Origin: Alistipes sp. | GTDB lineage: Bacteria > Bacteroidota > Bacteroidia > Bacteroidales > Rikenellaceae | Direction: 5' to 3' | Length of the DNA stretch: 63,966 nucleotides | Assembly (NCBI GenBank): GCA_029060215.1 | Contig: JAIDUK010000004.1 | Coordinates: forward strand, 1 to 63,966 | In this document: piece by piece, positions 1 through 8,361 of the stretch | How positions within the stretch are numbered: the stretch's first letter is position 1 | How the letters are laid out: the number at the start of each line of letters is the position of its first letter | Position numbers and translations under genes: made by a program | Notes under the pieces: generated by a model | What the model saw: only the letters and a program-made list of their open reading frames with translations | The model's database searches: none | Told to the model about the DNA's origin: nothing

Positions 1-850
1 GCCATACGAAGATCCGCTTCGTCGGGTCGGGCTGCGTCATGGCAAGAGCATCCTGAGGCCGCCATCCGGCGGCACAACCGCTGCCGACCAGATAAACCGT
101 CTCACGGGCGGCAATCGAACGGGCGTCCACATCGACCGTAACCGAATAATAACCGGGGCCTGCGATCCGGACGGGTTCCACTTCGCCCGCCTCGTAATAA
201 GCCAGCATCGAATCGTCTTCGCCGCGGCCATAGGCGGGCAGTGCAGTTTCCTGCGAAAGCGGGAACCAGATACCGCCCTCCTCCAGCCGTCCCGACCATT
301 CATAGGTTTGACCGGCGATCACTTCGTGCATCTGCAAAGCCTGCGCGACATCGTCGCCTGCCGCGGTAGCCGAACCGCAGAGGAAGAGTTTGGTTGTGTA
401 GCTCCGGACTTCGAACACCACACGCGAAATTTCGGGCTTCTGATAAACCGAGCTGTTCGTGCTCTCGGCAATGACCTCGGCAACGAGGCTCGTCCGATCG
501 CCGGGTTCGACGCCCCACCGGGCGAGCAGATCGTTCATCTGCTTGTGGGTAAACGAGATGGAGCGTTCGCCATCGGCAATAGCGATCTTGTCGATGGAGG
601 TGGCGAAGTTGTTCTCCTCGACATCCATCTTGAAATAATAGGTCAGCGATTCGCCGCGCATGGCGGCAGCGTCCCACGTGAAGCGCACGGCCTCGGCGTC
701 CTTGCGGCTCGGGTCGAGCACGACGCTCTCCGACGAAACTTCGAGGTGCATCGTATCGGGCGGCGTGGGTATGTCGAACCGGACATCGGGACTGTCGCAT
801 CCGGCAGCCATCGTCGCGGCAAGCAGAAAAGTCGATAGGATTTTTTTCAT
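1..850 (-). CDS. SusE-like outer-membrane lipoprotein (partial, C-terminus off the window)
   Basis: The reading frame opens at 850 with MKKILSTFLLAATMAAGCDS, a lipoprotein signal ending in a lipobox with Cys18, and stays open to the left edge (283 codons visible). It lies downstream of susC and susD on the same strand, the usual place for SusE. The following segment (VRFTWDAAAMRGESLTYYFKMD) resembles the SusE N-terminal immunoglobulin-like domain, and the later GSATAAGDD and LVGSGCAAGWRP stretches look like the SusE/SusF starch-binding-type modules. The known family role is surface glycan binding next to the SusCD transporter; the ligand here cannot be inferred. The gap to susD is 219 bp, so it may be separately controlled. 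Confidence 0.75.
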   Translation of the reverse strand, partial: MKKILSTFLLAATMAAGCDSPDVRFDIPTPPDTMHLEVSSESVVLDPSRKDAEAVRFTWDAAAMRGESLTYYFKMDVEENNFATSIDKIAIADGERSISFTHKQMNDLLARWGVEPGDRTSLVAEVIAESTNSSVYQKPEISRVVFEVRSYTTKLFLCGSATAAGDDVAQALQMHEVIAGQTYEWSGRLEEGGIWFPLSQETALPAYGRGEDDSMLAYYEAGEVEPVRIAGPGYYSVTVDVDARSIAARETVYLVGSGCAAGWRPQDALAMTQPDPTKRIFVW

Positions 851-1069
851 TTCGATGCGGTATTTTTTAACACGATTATCTACCTTGTTGTACCAACGGG
901 GGTGTAACTTCGTTTCTTTCGGATTTCCAGCCGAAGCCCCTGCCTGAGGCGGGGGGGGGTTGAGGGTGGGTCAGAACTTGAATACGCGACAACAGCCGCG
1001 AGCTACAGCGCTCGGATTTAGGATCACGGTCCAATGACGTTGGTACATTAACGTATATAGATGAGTTTT
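851..1069. other. susD-susE intergenic region with a G9 tract
   Basis: This gap is unusually long for genes of one Sus-type cluster (13 bp separates susC and susD). It holds a run of nine G at 951-959 (C9 on the transcribed sense of the locus), about 100 bp upstream of the susE start. I see no clear terminator or TAnnTTTG promoter element here. Confidence 0.5.
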
Positions 1070-2929
1070 TTAATTCCAGTAAGGATTCTGAATCAGTTTC
1101 GGGTTCTTGTCGATCTCGCTCTGATGGATCGGGAACCAGTAGTAGGACTTCTTATAGACGCGGGTCTGATAAGGCGTGCGCACATAGAACGAGGCTTCGT
1201 TCCGGCCGCTGAAATTCATTCCGTAGAAATCGCCATTGAGCAGCGTCTCGGCCTCTTTCCAACGACGCAGGTCATCGTAGCGGATACCCTCGCAGCACAG
1301 CTCGACCCGACGCTCGGCCCGGATGAGCCGGCGCATGGTCTCCTGATCGGCAAGGTCGACATGGATATGGCCGTTGTCGGTAGCGCCCGCAGTATATTGA
1401 CGAACTCCGGCACGCTCGCGGATCTTGTTCAGATAAAGCAAAATGTCGTTGTGGCCCGGGGCCGACTCGTTCAGAGCCTCGGCGTAGTTGAGATAAGCCT
1501 CGCCCAGCCGGTAGAGAATACCGGGGCGATACTTGAAGTTGCCCTCCTTGACATTGGTATCGGGCGATACCTTCTTGCGCAGCAGATACCCGTTCTGCGG
1601 CGCATCGTGCGTATGGGGATTGTCCTGCTGCCCGTAGAAGAACTCGTAAGGACGCTCCTCCTGCCAGAAATAGGAACCGTTGTAGCTGACGGCCGTATAG
1701 AAACGCGGCTCGCGGTTGCAATACATGTTGTAGGTTCCGGCCGGGGTCGTCGCACCGTTGTTGCAGTCGGTTTCCCAATCGTTGCCGCGCCGGTCGTCGG
1801 AGACGGAGAATCCCTCCTCGACATAACCCGACTCCGGGTCGTCGATAGGCAGCCCGTTGCGCATGAAGAACGCATCGACGAGCGACTGCGTAACGCCCAA
1901 TCCTCCGCTGCCGCCGGCAGCCGTCGGACAGATATGCTTCTCGTACTCGGTATAGTCGCAGCCGCCGGGCCGGGCGAAAAGAATCTCCTTGTTGCCCTCG
2001 TCGAAACGGGTGAGGAACAGATTCTGGCACGATGCGAACGGATCGATCGTACCGTTGGCGTTCTGCTCGACATAGAGCGTGTGTCCGGCCTCTTCCGCCA
2101 GCACGATCAGCTCCCGGCATGCCTCGGCAGCCTTGCTCCAACGCTCCGGATCGGCCGTGAGACTGAAAAGATGCTCGCCGTCGCGGTTGACATGTCCGGC
2201 GTAATCGGGATTGCCGTTGACGAGCGGACTGGCTGCGAACAACAGCATGCGGGCACGGACAGCCAGACACATGATCGACGTAACGCGGCCATACTTGCGG
2301 GCCTCCGTATAACGGGCCGGCAGAATCTTCGCCACGGCCGCCATCTCCTGCTCGCACCAGTCGATGATCTCATAATAAGGACGCTGCCCCTCCATCAGCT
2401 CGGCAAGGTCGAAATCCGTCGGAGCTATATAATCGGGCTTGAACGGAACCGGGCCGTAGGTATTGGCCAGCAGGTACCAGTAATAAGCGGCAAGGAACCG
2501 GCACTCGGCCTGCATGTAGGCCACTTCCTGAGCCGAGATGCCCTGCTCCGGCAGCGGATGGACGTTCTGGATGAAGATCATGGCTTCGCGGATGCGCTGA
2601 GGCAGGTAAGCCCAGTAATTGCCGTTCCACGAACTCGACGGAGTCCATTCGCCGAGGATGAACGGAATGACGCCCCAGTCCCATTGGCGCCAGCGCTCCG
2701 AGGGAGTCTGGTCGTCGCCCAGAATCTCCCAGCCCAGATGGCGGCTGTAGCCCATGTAGGGATCGGGAATGCCCGAATAGACGTTGCCGAGCCACCCGTA
2801 GACGTCGTTGCTGTTGTCGAAAACCGACTTGAGTGTCTTTTCGGTATCGGGTTCCTTGTCGAGATAAGAACATCCTACGGTTCCCGACACGGCGAATATC
2901 AAGATGAAGATATGTAAGAAACGTTTCAT
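1070..2929 (-). CDS. RagB/SusD family nutrient-uptake outer-membrane lipoprotein
   Basis: This 619-residue protein starts MKRFLHIFILIFAVSGTVGCSYLDKEPD: a lipoprotein signal with Cys20, followed by the acidic/Leu-Asp stretch typical of SusD proteins. The helical TPR-like SusD body follows, and the C-terminus ends in the family-typical FPIHQSEIDKNPKLIQNPYW. SusD proteins sit on the cell surface as a lid over the partner SusC pore and capture the ligand. The gene starts 13 bp after the susC stop, so the two are almost certainly cotranscribed. Glycan specificity cannot be read from the sequence. Length is normal for the family. Confidence 0.95.
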   Translation of the reverse strand: MKRFLHIFILIFAVSGTVGCSYLDKEPDTEKTLKSVFDNSNDVYGWLGNVYSGIPDPYMGYSRHLGWEILGDDQTPSERWRQWDWGVIPFILGEWTPSSSWNGNYWAYLPQRIREAMIFIQNVHPLPEQGISAQEVAYMQAECRFLAAYYWYLLANTYGPVPFKPDYIAPTDFDLAELMEGQRPYYEIIDWCEQEMAAVAKILPARYTEARKYGRVTSIMCLAVRARMLLFAASPLVNGNPDYAGHVNRDGEHLFSLTADPERWSKAAEACRELIVLAEEAGHTLYVEQNANGTIDPFASCQNLFLTRFDEGNKEILFARPGGCDYTEYEKHICPTAAGGSGGLGVTQSLVDAFFMRNGLPIDDPESGYVEEGFSVSDDRRGNDWETDCNNGATTPAGTYNMYCNREPRFYTAVSYNGSYFWQEERPYEFFYGQQDNPHTHDAPQNGYLLRKKVSPDTNVKEGNFKYRPGILYRLGEAYLNYAEALNESAPGHNDILLYLNKIRERAGVRQYTAGATDNGHIHVDLADQETMRRLIRAERRVELCCEGIRYDDLRRWKEAETLLNGDFYGMNFSGRNEASFYVRTPYQTRVYKKSYYWFPIHQSEIDKNPKLIQNPYWN

Positions 2930-2942
2930 AGCGTTGTATTTA

Positions 2943-5900
2943 TCAGAATTTCACGTTTGCACCGACGAGCACCGAACGCATGGCCGGATAGCGCAGTCCA
3001 TCGTTGGAGTCGAGTTCGGGATCCCAGAGCTTGAAACCCGAGAAATAGAAGAGGTTGTTGCCGCTCACGTAGAAACGGATGGTCTTCAGGTGCGCTTTGG
3101 CAACGGTTTTCTGCGGCAGGCTGTAACCGATCTCGATGGTCTTGCAGCGCAGGAAGCCCATGTTCTTCTTCCACCACGTCGAAGAGCGGTTGTTGTTGGT
3201 GTTCGTCGATTCGGAAAGACGCGGATAGAAGACATTCTGCGACGGATCGCTCTCGGTCCAACGATCGGTATAGTTGGTGTAGACGTTGCCCAGAACGCCC
3301 TGTCCGCTGCCGGGTATGAAATAGTCCGAGCCGCCGATGATGCGGTAGGTATCGCCGACACCTTGGAAGAAGAAGCTAAAATCGATGTTCCGCCAGTTGA
3401 GATTGCCGCCGAAACCGTAGACGATACGCGGCGAGTTCGTGCCGCCGATATAACCCTCGTCGGCATCGGTAATCACGCCGTCGTCGTTCATGTCGCGGTA
3501 CTTGATGTCGCCCGGACGCACCTCGGCGCCCAACTCCTGACGGGGAATGCCCGGCTTGAGTTCTCCGTCTACGAAATCCTCTTCGGTAAAGAGGCGTTCG
3601 GCCTGAAGGCCCCACAGCGTATTGATCGAGCGACCCGTGATCGAACGGTAGGTGCCCCGCACCGATTCGGCTTCGTCGATCTCCAGAATCTTGTTCTTGG
3701 CATATGTGAAAGTCCCGCGCAGGGTCAGATTCCAGTCGTTGCCGAACCGTCGGTTGTAAACGAGCTGCAAATCCAGACCCCGGTTGTCGACCTTGCCGTA
3801 GTTAGCATAGGGATTGGCCAGAAAACCCGTCTGCGAGGGAATCGTGGAGCGCTGCATGAAGATGTTGGTACGGCGCTCGTGGAAGACATCGACCTGCAAG
3901 TCGAATCTGTTCCACAGACCGAGTTCGATACCGACGTTGGTCTTGAGCGCGCGCTCCCATGTCAGATTGAGCACGCCGACCTCGCCCTCCTGCACGCCAT
4001 CGTAGTAAGTGCTGCCGTCGTAACCCCAATTGTAGCTCGGAGCATTGGAGGTGATGGTCGTCAGATAGGCAAAACGGCGGTTGCCGCCGATGTTGTCGTT
4101 GCCGACCGAACCCACCGACGCACGGATTTTCAGTTTGGAAAGCACGTCTTTGGCCGAAGCCATGAAATGTTCCTCCGAAAGCAGCCACCCGACGGCCAGC
4201 GAGGGGAAGAATCCGAAACGGCGGCCTTTGGCGAAGTTCTCCGAACCGTTGTAGCCGAAGTTGAATTCGGCGACGTAACGGCGGTCGTAGGTGTAGGACA
4301 GACGCCCGGCGATACCCTGCGTGCGGTTGGGCTGAATGTCGCCGTAGTTGAAACTGCGCTGGTTGTAGAGCAGCAAGGCATCGACCGAATGGGGCCCGAA
4401 ATCGCGGTTGTAGGTTACGGCCGCCTCGAAATAAGTGCTGTTGTTGCCGTAGTTGGCATTGCTGCTGTGGCTGAGACTCTCGCTGCCATGCTTGAGGATG
4501 TTGTGGACCAATTCGCCCTCATCGTCGCGGGATTTCGCTACGCTGTAATAATTGGGTTCCGTACCGCGGGTAACGAAAGTCTCGCCGTAGGTATCGAAAG
4601 CGAACGTCAGTTTGAGCCGCAGACCGGGCGTCAGCATCTTGAGGTTCTGCTCCAGCGAAAAGAGCGATTCGAACTTGCTGCGGGTGCCCTTGTAGTAACC
4701 GTACTGCGTGCTCATGGCCCACGGGTTGGAGCGTGTGGCGCTGGCGATGGGAATCGTTCCGTCGGAATAGACGGCCGGATGGACGAACGGCGGGGTCTCG
4801 AACGCTTTGGCGAAGACCTCGTCGGTCGACGAGCGGGCCTTGCGCAGATCTTGCAGGTAACCGCCCACGCTCACGCGCAGCAGCGTGGTCTTGGTAATAT
4901 CCATATCGACGTTGGCTCGCAGATTATAGCGGTCGAGCTTGCTGCCCGTATCGTACGGCAGCGTATCGTCGGTGGCCATGATGCCGTTCTCGTGGTAGTA
5001 GGAAGCCGTAACCGAATAACGCAGCCGCTCCGAACCGCCGCTGACCGTCAGGTTGGCGCGCGTCGACATAGCGGCGTCCTTCGTGATGGCGTCCAGCCAG
5101 TCGGTATCGGGATAGAGGTCGCGGTCGTAGCCGTAGTAAGTCTTCAGGATCTGGTCTTTGGTAAACATCCGCTTGTTGGGATCCGAACAGAGCTCGTTCA
5201 GCAGGCTCATGTACTCTGCCGCGCCGATGAAGTGCGGAAGTTTCGTCGGCGTAGAGACCGCCTGCTCGATCCGGAAGTCGATGGAAGGCGGCGCCACCGT
5301 ACCGCGCTTGGTGTTGATGATGATGACGCCGTTGGCACCGCGCACACCGTACATGGCGCTGGCCGAAGCATCCTTCAGCACGGAGAACGATTCGATCTCT
5401 GCCGGATCGATATCGTTCAGGCTGCGTTCGATGCCGTCGACGAGAACCAGCGGCGAAGTGTTGCCGCTGAACGACGCGATGCCGCGGATCCAGAAATTGG
5501 AGTTGTCGTAGCCCGGCTCGCCCGAAGGGCGTACGGCGATGACACCGGCCAGCTGGCCCGCAAGGTTGTTGCTCAGCGAACGGGTGGAACCGACCTGCAA
5601 GTTCTTGGGTTCGACGGTCTGGATCGAACCGATGACCGACATTTTCTTCTGATTGCCGTAGCCCACGACCACCACCTCGTCCAGCTCGGCAGCATCTTCA
5701 TAGAGCGTTACGTTGAAACTGATGTCGTCGCCGACACGCAGCTCCTGCGTCTTGTAGCCCAGATACTGGACTTCGAGCACGCTGTTTTTGTCGGGTGCAT
5801 TCAGATAGAAATGGCCGTCGATTCCGGTCGAAGCGCCGATCGTCGTCCCTTTGACGACGACCGTTACACCGGGCAAGGGGTTCTTCTCCTTGTCGACTAT

Positions 5901-6029
5901 CGTTCCGCTGATACGGATCGGTTCCGCGCCGGCAGCTTCCGCAAAAGTCGAATCGGCAGCACCGGCAGGAAAATTCTGCGCCGCACCTACGATCAGACAA
6001 ACGATAAGTAGCGTAAATTTTAACTTCAT
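2943..6029 (-). CDS. SusC/RagA family TonB-linked outer-membrane protein
   Basis: The start at 6029 gives MKLKFTLLIVCLIVGAAQ, a clean signal peptide; an upstream in-frame start at 6089 would add 20 residues ahead of it and is unlikely. The product is 1028 residues. A carboxypeptidase-regulatory-like beta-sandwich lies at about residues 40-115 (ISGTIVDKEKNPLPGVTVVVKG), then the plug with the SusC hallmark SFSVLKDASASAMYGVRGANG, then a long beta-barrel ending in VLVGANVKF. It would import the ligand captured by the adjacent SusD using TonB energy. No glycosidase gene is visible within this window, so the substrate is unknown. Confidence 0.95.
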   Translation of the reverse strand: MKLKFTLLIVCLIVGAAQNFPAGAADSTFAEAAGAEPIRISGTIVDKEKNPLPGVTVVVKGTTIGASTGIDGHFYLNAPDKNSVLEVQYLGYKTQELRVGDDISFNVTLYEDAAELDEVVVVGYGNQKKMSVIGSIQTVEPKNLQVGSTRSLSNNLAGQLAGVIAVRPSGEPGYDNSNFWIRGIASFSGNTSPLVLVDGIERSLNDIDPAEIESFSVLKDASASAMYGVRGANGVIIINTKRGTVAPPSIDFRIEQAVSTPTKLPHFIGAAEYMSLLNELCSDPNKRMFTKDQILKTYYGYDRDLYPDTDWLDAITKDAAMSTRANLTVSGGSERLRYSVTASYYHENGIMATDDTLPYDTGSKLDRYNLRANVDMDITKTTLLRVSVGGYLQDLRKARSSTDEVFAKAFETPPFVHPAVYSDGTIPIASATRSNPWAMSTQYGYYKGTRSKFESLFSLEQNLKMLTPGLRLKLTFAFDTYGETFVTRGTEPNYYSVAKSRDDEGELVHNILKHGSESLSHSSNANYGNNSTYFEAAVTYNRDFGPHSVDALLLYNQRSFNYGDIQPNRTQGIAGRLSYTYDRRYVAEFNFGYNGSENFAKGRRFGFFPSLAVGWLLSEEHFMASAKDVLSKLKIRASVGSVGNDNIGGNRRFAYLTTITSNAPSYNWGYDGSTYYDGVQEGEVGVLNLTWERALKTNVGIELGLWNRFDLQVDVFHERRTNIFMQRSTIPSQTGFLANPYANYGKVDNRGLDLQLVYNRRFGNDWNLTLRGTFTYAKNKILEIDEAESVRGTYRSITGRSINTLWGLQAERLFTEEDFVDGELKPGIPRQELGAEVRPGDIKYRDMNDDGVITDADEGYIGGTNSPRIVYGFGGNLNWRNIDFSFFFQGVGDTYRIIGGSDYFIPGSGQGVLGNVYTNYTDRWTESDPSQNVFYPRLSESTNTNNNRSSTWWKKNMGFLRCKTIEIGYSLPQKTVAKAHLKTIRFYVSGNNLFYFSGFKLWDPELDSNDGLRYPAMRSVLVGANVKF

Positions 6030-6218
6030 ATGTATTAGGTTAGGGATTGGTTGCAGCCGTAAGGACAGCGTCGCAGCGCTGTTATACAAAGTGAATCATT
6101 AAAAACGAGCCGCACAATACGATAGACGCAAAATACAAATGAAATTAAGCGATAATAATTTGGAAATCAGTCAAAACAAGCCCTATACAAGAGCAGAAAA
6201 TATAAAAGAACAAGAACG

Positions 6219-7808
6219 CTAAATAGAGGAAATGGACATAATTTGTTCCTCGAAACGGTCGGGGCACAGCGACCGCAGGCGGATGCGCGACCGATAGGCA
6301 TAGATGGTCGACTTGGAATAACGGAGCAGAATGGCGATCCGCTCCGTGTCGTTGATCCCGAGGCGAATCAGCGCGAAGATGCGCAACTCGGTCGTAAGGC
6401 GGAACTCCTCCTTGACAACGATACGATGTTCGGGCGGAAAGAGTTCGTTGAACTGAACGATGAACGTAGGAAACAGCTGGAGGAACGTACGGTCGAACAT
6501 GCTGTAGAAAGCCCGCCACTCCTCGTCGATGACCTCGGTGGACTTCAGGTCGCGGACGATGCCTTTCATGTCGCCGGAAAGAGCCTTGCGGTTGAGAATG
6601 CGACGATACTGATCCAGCTTGTCGCAATAGGAGACGCACTCCATCATCAACTTGGTGATATAGAGATTCTTGATGTTGCTCGTTTCGGCAAGTTCCCGCC
6701 CCGTCTGCTCCTGCTGCCGGTTGATCCGGCTCAGCTCGTTCTTGACCCGGATCAGCCGACGGCGCTGACGCCGCAGACAAAAGAGCACGATGCACAGGAA
6801 GATCACCAGCAGGCAGATGCCGTACAGGGCCAGTGCCAACCGGTGCATTTTCTGTTCGATGCTTTGCTGATAGGCCTCGGAGAGAATAGGCAGGACCTGC
6901 GAGACTTCGACTGTACGCAGGCGGGCATTGCTGAACGTAGCGTCTTCGAGCGAACGCACCAAATACCTGTGCGCCCGCCCGATATCGCCTTCTTCATAGA
7001 GGATGACCGCCAGCCGACGCAGCGAAATATACTCCATGACGGCCGACTCCAAGTCGGAGACGGCCGAAAGAATCAAGTACTTCTTCTCCTGCTCGCGCCA
7101 ACCCAAATGGCGGTAAAAATTGGAAACGGAATAAGCGATCGGGCCGATGGCGCGCGACCGGGGTTCGCAGGATTCCAACTCTTTCAACAACAGCTGCAAC
7201 CCCTGCTCGTAACGCCCCTCCTGCAACATGCGCTCGGAACATATATAGATATTGTCGGGGAAATGCAGCAGAATCGAATCCTTGTAGACGAAAGCTTTCT
7301 CCTGATACTCCTGCTGCTGCTCTTCGAGAATGGCGGCACCTTTCATCATCTCGAAAAGCGTATTGTAGACCGAATAATAGTAATGCAGATCCGAGGGATC
7401 GACCGAACTGCGGCGAATGGACGAAACAACGTCCGACGCCTCCTTGTACATGCCGCCCAGCAACAGCTGATGGGCGACGTTGAGCTTCGAATTGCCGATA
7501 TAAGACGCTCGCCCCATCTGCTCGGCGATGCAGAGCTTCACCTGCGCGAAGCGAAGCGCCGAGTCGATCCGGAAAAAAGAATAGGCCTCGTACAATCCGT
7601 CGGCCAACCGGTATCGCTCCTCCGGGTCTTCCGCCTTATAAAAGCGGCAGCGGATGCTGTCGATCGCCGACTGCCGCGCTCCGGCGAACCGGTGCTTGTC
7701 CTCGACCAGCGCATCCAGATCATTCAGGGTCGGGAATCCGTGGGGGGGGGTCGACAAAGCCGTTCCGCCCCACACCAGAAACAGGATCAACAATAGGCTC
7801 TTCGTCAT
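6219..7808 (-). CDS. Membrane-anchored TPR/DUF6377 regulator of the adjacent Sus-type locus
   Basis: The 529-residue product begins with a signal peptide (MTKSLLLILFLVWGGTALS). Helical TPR-like repeats fill about residues 50-310, a membrane segment lies near 321-343 (LYGICLLVIFLCIVLFCL), followed by a basic coiled coil. The C-terminal region contains LRIFALIRLGINDTERIAILL and an HTH-like SKSTIYAYRSRIR near residues 493-519, matching DUF6377 proteins that accompany Bacteroidetes SusCD loci. By analogy it senses a periplasmic signal and controls the nearby sus genes. A C9 tract at 7742-7750 encodes Thr20-Pro22 and the first base of His23. Removing or adding one C gives a stop within about eight codons. 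Its promoter sits directly on the start codon and appears duplicated. Confidence 0.85.
   Translation of the reverse strand: MTKSLLLILFLVWGGTALSTPPHGFPTLNDLDALVEDKHRFAGARQSAIDSIRCRFYKAEDPEERYRLADGLYEAYSFFRIDSALRFAQVKLCIAEQMGRASYIGNSKLNVAHQLLLGGMYKEASDVVSSIRRSSVDPSDLHYYYSVYNTLFEMMKGAAILEEQQQEYQEKAFVYKDSILLHFPDNIYICSERMLQEGRYEQGLQLLLKELESCEPRSRAIGPIAYSVSNFYRHLGWREQEKKYLILSAVSDLESAVMEYISLRRLAVILYEEGDIGRAHRYLVRSLEDATFSNARLRTVEVSQVLPILSEAYQQSIEQKMHRLALALYGICLLVIFLCIVLFCLRRQRRRLIRVKNELSRINRQQEQTGRELAETSNIKNLYITKLMMECVSYCDKLDQYRRILNRKALSGDMKGIVRDLKSTEVIDEEWRAFYSMFDRTFLQLFPTFIVQFNELFPPEHRIVVKEEFRLTTELRIFALIRLGINDTERIAILLRYSKSTIYAYRSRIRLRSLCPDRFEEQIMSISSI
7742..7750 (-). repeat. C9 homopolymer in the coding start of the DUF6377 regulator
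   Basis: Nine consecutive C on the coding strand (G on the + strand), directly after the signal peptide. The sense reading is ACC CCC CCC CAC GGA TTC. A deletion gives ACG GAT TCC CGA CCC TGA. An insertion gives CCA CGG ATT CCC GAC CCT GAA TGA. Both slipped frames therefore stop almost at once. Confidence 0.9.
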
Positions 7809-7813
7809 GACAA

Positions 7814-7846
7814 CAAAGATACGAATAAGCCGAGCGGAATGCCAAA
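7814..7846 (-). promoter_or_regulatory. Promoter P1 of the DUF6377 regulator
   Basis: On the minus strand a TTTG (7846-7843) precedes TATCTTTG (7821-7814) by about 21 bp, matching the Bacteroidetes -33/-7 arrangement. The -7 element ends 5 bases before the ATG at 7808, so the transcript would have almost no leader. Confidence 0.6.
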
Positions 7847-7888
7847 TTTATTTGGGCATTTCCGAGGCGGGAGTATCTAAGATGCAGT

Positions 7889-7919
7889 CAAAGATACGAA
7901 TAAGCGAGAGCAAAAGCAA
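7889..7919 (-). promoter_or_regulatory. Possible second promoter P2 (duplicated element)
   Basis: The 17-bp sequence at 7814-7830 (including TATCTTTG on the minus strand) is repeated exactly at 7889-7905. A TTG lies 20 bp upstream of the second copy, at 7919-7917. P2 transcripts would carry a leader of about 75 nt. Confidence 0.4.
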
Positions 7920-7940
7920 GCTTACTTGCATGGAATCGGG

Positions 7941-8351
7941 CTACTCGACGTCGGCCTCGGCGAAGAACCGGAAAGGCTGCGGGAACCCGGCGAAAAAGAG
8001 GTCGAGACTACGGAACTGCCACCCGAACTCGCCGCGCGAATCGAACGAAAACTCGACGACCCGGGCCTCGCCGGGAAGAATGGGCGCAGCATCGAACGAA
8101 AGCGCCGTGCAACCGCAACTCCGAGCCACGGAGACCATGACGACGGGCTGAGAACTCCGGTTCTCGAACCACAAGCGCGATACGACCGTCTCGCCCGAAT
8201 GCAACCGCCCGAACCGGACGGTATCGCACCCGCCGCACTGCAACACGGAATCGGTCAGCACGACGATATGCCCCGTCGGCACGACCTGCGCCGGGCGGGA
8301 CATACAAGCTGCCAACAAGAGCAGCGAGCAAAGGATAAGGCCCCGGAACAT
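7941..8351 (-). CDS. DUF1573 domain lipoprotein
   Basis: The 136-residue protein has a lipoprotein signal (MFRGLILCSLLLLAACMS, Cys16). A single Ig-like DUF1573 domain follows, with the diagnostic SCGCT motif (RSCGCTALSFDAAPILPGE). The family is a short extracytoplasmic beta-sandwich common in Bacteroidetes, of unknown molecular function. It starts 10 bp after the nusB stop and is probably cotranscribed with it. Confidence 0.85.
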   Translation of the reverse strand: MFRGLILCSLLLLAACMSRPAQVVPTGHIVVLTDSVLQCGGCDTVRFGRLHSGETVVSRLWFENRSSQPVVMVSVARSCGCTALSFDAAPILPGEARVVEFSFDSRGEFGWQFRSLDLFFAGFPQPFRFFAEADVE

Positions 8352-8361
8352 GGGAGAAGCC

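Noticed and set aside
2904..6011. 1035-residue open frame antisense to susC
   Set aside because: GC-rich codon structure of susC opens the opposite frame; the translation has no domain or signal peptide and overlaps a clear SusC.
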